In this document: one piece after another, positions 1 through 5,612 of the stretch | How the letters are laid out: each line of letters begins with the position of its first letter | Position numbering within the stretch: the stretch's first letter is position 1 | Assembly (NCBI GenBank): GCA_044350415.1 | Contig: JBILHQ010000250.1 | Location: 1-8,385, forward strand | Reading direction: 5' to 3' | Origin: M3007 sp044350415 | GTDB lineage: Bacteria > Bacteroidota > Bacteroidia > Chitinophagales > Saprospiraceae | DNA: 8,385 nt | Translations under genes and position numbers: made by a program | The notes under the pieces: generated by a model | Told to the model about the DNA's origin: nothing | The model's input: the letters and a program-made list of their open reading frames with translations, nothing else | Database searches by the model: none

Positions 1-1
1 T

Positions 2-43
2 TTTATTCCGGGTTTACTCTGCTTATGTTCCACATTTTCCGCA
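2..43 (+). other. C-terminal part of a signal peptide of the receptor
   Basis: Codons 2-43 are in frame with the receptor, contain no stop, and read FIPGLLCLCSTFSA. This is a hydrophobic stretch ending in a small-X-small pattern (F-S-A), followed by the polar MTQNDSS. It fits the h- and c-region of a Sec signal peptide with cleavage near base 43. The charged N-terminus and the start codon would lie left of the window. Every outer-membrane receptor of this family needs such a peptide, and the protein starting at 44 would lack one. Confidence 0.75.
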
Positions 44-2320
44 ATGACGCAAAATGACAGTTCACTGTTGCTTCTCCCCGAACAATTGACAGATAAAAAT
101 GTCAAGGATTTTGGAGAAGATAACAACAGGGAGTTTATTCGTTCGGCTACCCGGGCAGAGGAAAATCCTTCAGATTTGCCTTTTACTACCTGGGTGATTA
201 CTTCCGAGGATATTTTGCGTTACGGCTTTGTTACCCTCGCTGATGTACTAAAGGCGGCTCCCGGTATCAAGGTTTCTCAACCAGGAAACGCTGTGGAAGG
301 CGAAACGTTCATGATGCGGGGACTTTCCGGTAATCAATATATGAAAATTTTGATCAATGATGTGCCTGTTAAACCTTCGTTGGCATTAGGGATGTCCATT
401 GGGGCTCAACTCCCTATTAGAGCTGCTGAGCGGATTGAAGTCTTGTATGGGCCGGCTGGCGGAATGATGTATGGCAATGATGCTTGTGCCGGAGTAGTCA
501 ATATTATCACCAAGGAAACCGAGCGTCCCATTTTTACACGGGCTGATCTCGGGTTTGGAAAATACGGCTATAATAGCCTTGACCTCACTTTTGGGGGCAA
601 ACTATTCAAAGGGCACGATATTGTCAGGTTTAGCATGTATGGCAGTAGTACGGTGCGTTCGCAGACGGATGTATTTTGGGATAAAGAAGTGCTGAATATT
701 GATAATTACCTGGTGAATGGGTTGACCCGGAATGATTTAAATAAATTTCCCAACTACAAGGGGGAACAGGACAGTGTTCATTATTCTTTAACTTCGCCTG
801 CCGATCATGAAAGTCGGTTGTTTGGGATTCAGATGCGTTGGCGTGGGGTATCATTCAATTATCACCGGATGAGCCGCGAAGATGTCTCCTTTGCGGGAAC
901 GAGTCCTTTTGCGATTTCTTACAGCGCCACCGGCAATTTTCACAAAGACCGGTTAGACACTTATGCCTTGAGTTGCTGGAAAAAAACAGAAAATATACAC
1001 CTGAATTCTACCTGGTCGATGATTAATTACCTGGTAGGCAACAATTCAAGTGCCAGTTATATTTTTGATCAGGTTAATCAGCTAAGCTTCAGCAGTCAAA
1101 GTGGTGCGTCTCTTAGTGAGACAGACAAAAACGCCTTATTAACCAATGATTATTTTACGTATAACAGCGGTTCCCGGTTTCGATATTCCCGCAGTGTTGA
1201 TCTTCGTTGGGATGCCTGTTCCCGGTTGCGATTATGGCGTAAACTCTGGTTAACCAACGGTGTTCAGGTTGATCTAGGCTCCGGAGTTCCTTTAATGAAC
1301 AGGCATTATCTCCCTCCGCAGGATCGCATTTTTTTTCCTGAAAACGGCAATTATAATGGCCCGTTTCAGTCAAAAAACTACACCAGCCTCCGGGCGAATG
1401 CTTATGCGAACGTTGACTGGCAAGGGAAGAAGTTCCGGGTAATGGCGGGAGTGGGCAACAGTATTACTTATGACCTTTTCACGCCAAGGATTGCAGCTAT
1501 TTACCACATTGATTCGGCATCAGCCGTTTATGTTAATGTGGCACAAAGCTTTAAGCAGGGGCATTCTTATCAACGCGCCAACACTTACCGGTTTGATAAG
1601 GGCGCCCAACTAATAATAGTGGCCCATGCATATCCGGGGGACATAGATCCTGTTGAGAAAGTCAATGCAGGGGAGTTGGGATACCGCCGTAAAAAATCTC
1701 AGGTATCTGTATTTTATCAAAATGCCTATAACCTGGTGCGGGATGGTTACCTTATTAAAGATGCGGTGAACTCATATACCGCCGGTTTTAATGCAGCGCC
1801 TGGTTTGGCTCAAAATATTTGGGGTGTACAAACCAGATTAGTATCGGAGGCTTTGATTCCCGTCAGTAACAAAAATAACCCCGACATTGAATTCCGCTGG
1901 AGGGGAGAGTTTTTTGCACAATATTCCCGGGGATCAGAATGGTTTGGGTACGGGCTGCCTTCGATCAGCGATATTCGGAATAATCCCCGGTGGTTCACCC
2001 AATTCCGTACCTCCATGGGCACGGGACGGCTGCAAATAACAGTGGCATCCAACAGACAAACATCCATATTAAGCAAAGCGGTTACTTATCAGGATATTTG
2101 GCAACGCAAGGTAATTCGGGAAAAGTACCCCACTTTTCGCACCTGGGATGCCATGTTCCGGTTTTACCTGAACAAAAATTTTGTGTTGTACTTCAACCTG
2201 ATGAATGCTTTTAATAAAAAATCATACGGGTTGGATGCGTTTGGCTCCCCGGATGACGCTTTGGCCCCACTTCAGCAACGACGGCTTTTCCGTTTTGGCA
2301 TTAATTACAATATGAACTAA
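2..2320 (+). CDS. TonB-dependent outer-membrane receptor (5' partial)
   Basis: This is an outer-membrane channel that takes up a ligand using TonB/ExbBD energy; the ligand cannot be told from the sequence. Counting from the ATG at 44, there is a short leader of about 33 residues and then a plug domain at about 34-158. The plug shows SATR near its start, DVLKAAPGI at 67-75, the MRGL segment, and RIEVLYGP through to GVVNIITK at 130-157. The rest, to residue 758, alternates aromatic and polar residues as a 22-strand beta-barrel does, and ends FRFGINYNMN. The ATG at 44 is probably not the start. The frame stays open to the window edge, and the residues before it (FIPGLLCLCSTFSA) look like the end of a signal peptide. 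No carboxypeptidase-like N-terminal domain is seen, and the length is below that of SusC proteins, which suggests a BtuB/CirA-type receptor. The next gene starts five bases after the stop. Family call is firm; substrate is open. Confidence 0.93.
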   Translation, partial: FIPGLLCLCSTFSAMTQNDSSLLLLPEQLTDKNVKDFGEDNNREFIRSATRAEENPSDLPFTTWVITSEDILRYGFVTLADVLKAAPGIKVSQPGNAVEGETFMMRGLSGNQYMKILINDVPVKPSLALGMSIGAQLPIRAAERIEVLYGPAGGMMYGNDACAGVVNIITKETERPIFTRADLGFGKYGYNSLDLTFGGKLFKGHDIVRFSMYGSSTVRSQTDVFWDKEVLNIDNYLVNGLTRNDLNKFPNYKGEQDSVHYSLTSPADHESRLFGIQMRWRGVSFNYHRMSREDVSFAGTSPFAISYSATGNFHKDRLDTYALSCWKKTENIHLNSTWSMINYLVGNNSSASYIFDQVNQLSFSSQSGASLSETDKNALLTNDYFTYNSGSRFRYSRSVDLRWDACSRLRLWRKLWLTNGVQVDLGSGVPLMNRHYLPPQDRIFFPENGNYNGPFQSKNYTSLRANAYANVDWQGKKFRVMAGVGNSITYDLFTPRIAAIYHIDSASAVYVNVAQSFKQGHSYQRANTYRFDKGAQLIIVAHAYPGDIDPVEKVNAGELGYRRKKSQVSVFYQNAYNLVRDGYLIKDAVNSYTAGFNAAPGLAQNIWGVQTRLVSEALIPVSNKNNPDIEFRWRGEFFAQYSRGSEWFGYGLPSISDIRNNPRWFTQFRTSMGTGRLQITVASNRQTSILSKAVTYQDIWQRKVIREKYPTFRTWDAMFRFYLNKNFVLYFNLMNAFNKKSYGLDAFGSPDDALAPLQQRRLFRFGINYNMN

Positions 2321-2325
2321 CAATT

Positions 2326-3435
2326 ATGCAAATATATCCTTTACAACTCTTACTGCCACGAATAGAAGAAATACCTTCCCTCAGGGAGGTTTGCACGAAA
2401 GCAAAAAACGATTTCAGGTCGTATGTCGACCGGGGATGGTATGAAGAAACCGCTGAATCTGGAATATATATCTACAGGATTGAAAGCAAAGGGCGGAAGC
2501 ATACTGGTATTCTGGCATTAAATGATGTAGCAGATTACAAAAACGGGTTGATTAAAAAACACGAAAAAACATTGGCCGCCCGTGAAGCGGAATACCACCT
2601 GTTACTACGGGACTGGCGTGCTGTAATCAAACCCATCTTAATGACTTATCCGGAAAACCCCACAATAACAGTTTGGGTTAACCAGTATACGGAAGCCAAT
2701 GCACCTGATTTTCAGGTAGGTTTTAGTGATGAGAATGAACAACATACATTATGGATGGTTACCGACCCCGCTGCAATAAGGTATCTGCAGGACCTTTTTT
2801 CAACGGAAGTGCCAGCGGTTTACATCGCAGATGGGCACCACAGAACATCGACTATTGCCAATTTTTCCGACAGACCTGAGATAGAGGAAGAAGGGCTGGA
2901 TTTTCGCCGTATTTTTTGTGCCTATTTTGCCGATGACCAATTGGATATTCTTGGCTATCACCGTATTTTGCGTTTGGAGGAACCGATTACGCCGGATGAA
3001 TTTATGGAGAATCTTGATCAATGGTTTCCATTAACACCACTGAAAGAACCGCGACTGCCCGGACACAAACGGGAAATAGTGATTTTGACAGCACAACAAG
3101 CATGGTCATTGGATTTTTCAGTATCGGCTCCCACCGCATCGCATATTTTGGATGCCACACTGCTCAATGACCTGATATTATCAGAAATTGCAGGTGTTCT
3201 GGATGTGAGGGCGGATAAAAGAATCAGCTATTCGGAAGGTGCGAAAGGGGTCGATGGGGTAAAGGGGATTATTGCGGGAGAGCCTGAATCGCTGATCGGA
3301 TTTTTAGTTTTCCCGGTAGCTTTTCCCGATTTGTTTTACATTTCCGATCAGGGAGACATCCTTCCTCCCAAAAGTACCTGGTTTGAGCCGCGTATTAAAA
3401 GCGGCTTGCTGGTACAAAGTTTAGATATCAGGTAG
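2326..3435 (+). CDS. DUF1015 family protein, short form
   Basis: This 369-residue protein belongs to the DUF1015 family (PF06245). Visible family motifs are IKKHEKT at 76-82, YIADGHHRT at 166-174, RADKRI at 295-300 and LPPKSTWFEPRIKSGL at 346-361. The DGHHR motif recalls the ParB/sulfiredoxin-type fold, some members of which are nucleotide-dependent kinases. Many DUF1015 genes in Bacteroidota lie beside serine biosynthesis genes, and a free-serine kinase activity has been proposed, but I state both from memory and nothing in this window tests them. No signal peptide or membrane segment is seen, so it should be cytoplasmic. It is shorter than the usual roughly 400-415 residues: the N-terminal block that usually carries RPYDVLN is absent. 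No start further upstream is possible, since the frame is closed at 2302-2304. The start lies five bases after the receptor stop with no Shine-Dalgarno sequence, which suggests translational coupling. Confidence 0.9.
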   Translation: MQIYPLQLLLPRIEEIPSLREVCTKAKNDFRSYVDRGWYEETAESGIYIYRIESKGRKHTGILALNDVADYKNGLIKKHEKTLAAREAEYHLLLRDWRAVIKPILMTYPENPTITVWVNQYTEANAPDFQVGFSDENEQHTLWMVTDPAAIRYLQDLFSTEVPAVYIADGHHRTSTIANFSDRPEIEEEGLDFRRIFCAYFADDQLDILGYHRILRLEEPITPDEFMENLDQWFPLTPLKEPRLPGHKREIVILTAQQAWSLDFSVSAPTASHILDATLLNDLILSEIAGVLDVRADKRISYSEGAKGVDGVKGIIAGEPESLIGFLVFPVAFPDLFYISDQGDILPPKSTWFEPRIKSGLLVQSLDIR

Positions 3436-3484
3436 TTTCAAATATTTCCAACTACTTTTACAGGGAAAAACAGGAACAAATAAT

Positions 3485-5515
3485 ATGAAAAAACACTACT
3501 TCTTTTTTTGTGCTTTATTGCTGACCAGTTATCGGATTTCAGCACAAAATGACGAATGGCATATCAACGCCACCAATATTGACCCTGCCAACTATTTTGG
3601 GATTACGGTGGCTAATGGTATGATCGGGCTGATTTCTTCTCCCGAACCGATGAAAGTGAAGGATGTGGTGCTCAATGGCGCTTACGATAATTACCTTCGG
3701 GGAAGGGTAAGTAATATCCTCAAGGGGTTTAATTTTGTAAACATGAACCTTGATGTTGATGGTCAAAGGGTAGGCCGAAAAGAGATCAGTGGCTATACGC
3801 AATCGCTCGATATGCGGAATGCAATGCTCACCACTACCTACGATGTCGGAGATAAAATAAGTGTCAAACATTCCTTGCGGGCACTTCGGCATTTGCCTTA
3901 TTCCGCCCTGACGATGGTGGAAATAAAAGCCAATAAGGACGTCACGATTACACCAATGGCGGTCATCGAAGCACCCGAAATGCTGCAGGACGTCAGAAAT
4001 TATTATTCAGAAATAGACAGGCCACATGCTTTGATTCCATTGCTCACCTCGGTGGGCAAAAGTCCCAGTGGAAAATACACTGTTGCAGCGTCGAGCAGTT
4101 TTATTTTTGAAGAAGCACACGGCTCGGAACCCGATATTATCCATGAAGACTGGGATTACAATATGCATCTCGCCAAGTTTTACAAAAAACTCAAAGCTGG
4201 TGAGACCTATCGGTTTGCGGTAGTGGGCACGCTCATATCTTCAGCACATACCACCGATCCGCATAATGAAGCCGAGCGCCTGACCATTTTTGCTGCTTTG
4301 GAGCGCACCGAACGACTATTGAAACGCCATAAACTGGCCTGGGATGAATTGTGGTCGTCGGATATTACGATTGAAGGTGATGTGGATGCTACCCGTGATG
4401 TCCATGCTGCAATGTACCATTTGTATTCTTTCGCCCGGGAAGGGACAGCGCTCAGCCTCTCCCCTATGGGCTTGAGTGGATTGGGATACAACGGCCACGT
4501 TTTTTGGGATACCGAACTTTGGATGTATCCACCTTTGCTGCTGTTGCATCCGGAAATGGCTAAATCACTCCTGGAATTTCGATACCAGCTATTGGAGCCA
4601 GCCAAACAAAACGCCTTTTCTCACGGTTACCAGGGGGCAATGTATCCTTGGGAAAGCACCACAACAGGACAGGAAGAAACGCCTGTTTGGGCCCTGACCG
4701 GCCCTTTTCAGCACCATATCACGGGCTGTGTTGGTTGGGCTGCGTGGCAATATTATTTGGTGACCAAAGATAAAGTGTGGCTGCGTGACCGGGGCTGGCC
4801 GATGTTAAAAGAAGTAGCCGATTTCTGGGCATCACGGGTAGAACGCGATGGCCCGGGACAATACAATATTTTTAATGTCATCGGTGCCAATGAATGGCAG
4901 GAAAATATTGATAATAACGCATTTACAAACGGTATGGCCATTACGGTGCTCGGTTATGCTACAGAAGCCGCCAAAGTGTTGGGCATGACACCCGATCCCG
5001 ATTGGGCGCATGTCGCCGCCAATATCCCGATTCTGAAATTTGCTGATGGAGTGACCCGTGAAAATGCAACTTACAATGGCGAAATTATCAAGCAGGCTGA
5101 TGTAAACCTACTGGCTTACCCGCTTCGGGTAATCACAGATCCCGCACAGATTAAAAAAGACCTTGATTATTACGAACCACGGATGTCGCCCAATGGACCG
5201 GCTATGGGTGATGCAATTCTGACCGTATCGGCGGCCCGGGGAGGCGATGCGGAACGCGCTTATGGGTTGTGGATGAAATGCCATAAACCCAATGAAGTGC
5301 CCCCATTCGGTGTACTCGCAGAATGCGCCGGAGGAACTAATCCTTATTTCGCAACTGGGGCGGGCGGGTTTCTTCAGGCTACCATCATGGGTTTTGGGGG
5401 ATTGGATATCAGTGCCGATGGCGTGGTACAATTAAAAACAAAATTGCCTAAGCGCTGGAAATCAATGACATTGAAAGGAATTGGGGTAGAAAAGAAAACC
5501 TTTATGGTGCGGTAA
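3485..5515 (+). CDS. Secreted glycoside hydrolase family 65 alpha-glucosidase
   Basis: This 676-residue protein begins with a Sec signal peptide (MKKHYFFF... to RISA, cleavage before Q21), so it should be periplasmic; there is no lipobox and no T9SS tail. Residues about 25-285 form the N-terminal beta-sandwich of GH65, about 295-640 the (alpha/alpha)6 catalytic barrel, and the last 35 a short C-terminal part. Key motifs are GHVFWDTE at 337-344, GYQGAMYPWES at 381-391, GANEW at 467-471, IKQADVNLL at 535-543 and GVLAECAGG at 609-617. E470 fits the general acid and E613 the general base. Their spacing of 143 nearly matches the 144 I recall for the GH65 kojibiose hydrolase of Flavobacterium and for human PGGHG. 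A base glutamate and GPAMG (571-575) in place of a serine-rich phosphate pocket argue for hydrolysis over phosphorolysis. An alpha-1,2-glucoside is a reasonable guess for the substrate. It is probably co-transcribed with the two upstream genes. The upstream gap holds only a weak -7-like element at 3453-3460. Confidence 0.92.
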   Translation: MKKHYFFFCALLLTSYRISAQNDEWHINATNIDPANYFGITVANGMIGLISSPEPMKVKDVVLNGAYDNYLRGRVSNILKGFNFVNMNLDVDGQRVGRKEISGYTQSLDMRNAMLTTTYDVGDKISVKHSLRALRHLPYSALTMVEIKANKDVTITPMAVIEAPEMLQDVRNYYSEIDRPHALIPLLTSVGKSPSGKYTVAASSSFIFEEAHGSEPDIIHEDWDYNMHLAKFYKKLKAGETYRFAVVGTLISSAHTTDPHNEAERLTIFAALERTERLLKRHKLAWDELWSSDITIEGDVDATRDVHAAMYHLYSFAREGTALSLSPMGLSGLGYNGHVFWDTELWMYPPLLLLHPEMAKSLLEFRYQLLEPAKQNAFSHGYQGAMYPWESTTTGQEETPVWALTGPFQHHITGCVGWAAWQYYLVTKDKVWLRDRGWPMLKEVADFWASRVERDGPGQYNIFNVIGANEWQENIDNNAFTNGMAITVLGYATEAAKVLGMTPDPDWAHVAANIPILKFADGVTRENATYNGEIIKQADVNLLAYPLRVITDPAQIKKDLDYYEPRMSPNGPAMGDAILTVSAARGGDAERAYGLWMKCHKPNEVPPFGVLAECAGGTNPYFATGAGGFLQATIMGFGGLDISADGVVQLKTKLPKRWKSMTLKGIGVEKKTFMVR

Positions 5516-5531
5516 TATTTGCATATTTTTG
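5501..5531 (+). promoter_or_regulatory. Candidate Bacteroidota promoter P1 for the surface protein gene
   Basis: TATTTTTG at 5524-5531 matches the Bacteroidota -7 consensus TAnnTTTG exactly. It lies 19 bases after TTTA at 5501-5504, a three-of-four match to the -33 TTTG. The -33 part overlaps the last codons of the GH65 gene. Transcription would start near 5535-5538, giving a leader of about 75 bases that includes the inverted repeats described below. The elements are short and AT-rich, so chance matches are possible. Confidence 0.45.
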
Positions 5532-5534
5532 GCT

Positions 5535-5569
5535 AATACAATGCTTTAAGGCCGCAAATTCCTTGTATT
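5535..5569 (+). repeat. Short inverted repeat A (7 bp arms)
   Basis: AATACAA at 5535-5541 is the reverse complement of TTGTATT at 5563-5569. The arms interleave with those of the longer repeat B (order A, B, A', B'). Seven base pairs in a stretch this size could well arise by chance, so on its own this is weak. Confidence 0.4.
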
Positions 5570-5601
5570 GTTCTACCTTTGGTTTCCCATTTGCGGCTTA
5601 A
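5546..5601 (+). repeat. Inverted repeat B (13 bp arms, one bulge) before the surface protein gene
   Basis: TTAAGGCCGCAAAT at 5546-5559 pairs with ATTTGCGGCTTAA at 5589-5601, 13 base pairs with a single bulged G, separated by 29 bases. The inner nine pairs (GCCGCAAAT/ATTTGCGGC) are perfect. The right arm ends 11 bases before the ATG at 5613, so a folded RNA would lie against the ribosome-binding region. Possible roles are a leader hairpin, a protein-binding operator, or a read-through-limiting structure for the GH65 transcript. No clean U-run follows (only CTTTTACTTCT), so it is a poor match to an intrinsic terminator. Confidence 0.55.
5574..5581 (+). promoter_or_regulatory. Candidate -7 element P2 for the surface protein gene
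   Basis: TACCTTTG also matches TAnnTTTG exactly and lies 31 bases before the ATG at 5613, which would give a leader of about 25 bases. No good TTTG lies at the expected distance upstream; the nearest is TTTA at 5545-5548, with a gap of 25. It sits in the loop between the arms of the longer inverted repeat. It is an alternative to P1. Confidence 0.4.
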
Positions 5602-5612
5602 CTTTTACTTCT

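Noticed and set aside
44..46. ATG at 44 as the true start of the receptor gene
   Set aside because: The frame continues open to the window edge and the preceding codons encode a signal-peptide-like stretch.
2..2320. SusC-type polysaccharide receptor
   Set aside because: No carboxypeptidase-regulatory-like N-terminal domain is seen, the length is well under the roughly 1000 residues usual for SusC, and no SusD gene follows.
3436..3484. Promoter for the GH65 gene in the 49-base gap
   Set aside because: TACTTTTA at 3453-3460 is one base off the -7 consensus and no -33 element lies at a suitable distance; co-transcription with the upstream genes is simpler.
3539..3892. Antisense open frame of 117 codons inside the GH65 gene
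   Set aside because: It lies wholly within a well-supported gene, shows no family motif, and is a by-product of codon use. The same applies to the antisense frames at 4207-4605, 4316-4549, 5108-5431, 6066-6380 and 6534-6809.
3485..5515. GH65 sugar phosphorylase (maltose, trehalose or kojibiose phosphorylase)
   Set aside because: A base-position glutamate (E613) is present, the serine-rich phosphate-binding segment is replaced by GPAMG, and the protein is exported, where a phosphorylase would make little sense.
5546..5610. Intrinsic terminator for the GH65 gene
   Set aside because: The stem has a 29-base loop and is followed by a broken T stretch (CTTTTACTT) rather than a U-run, so a standard terminator call is not supported.
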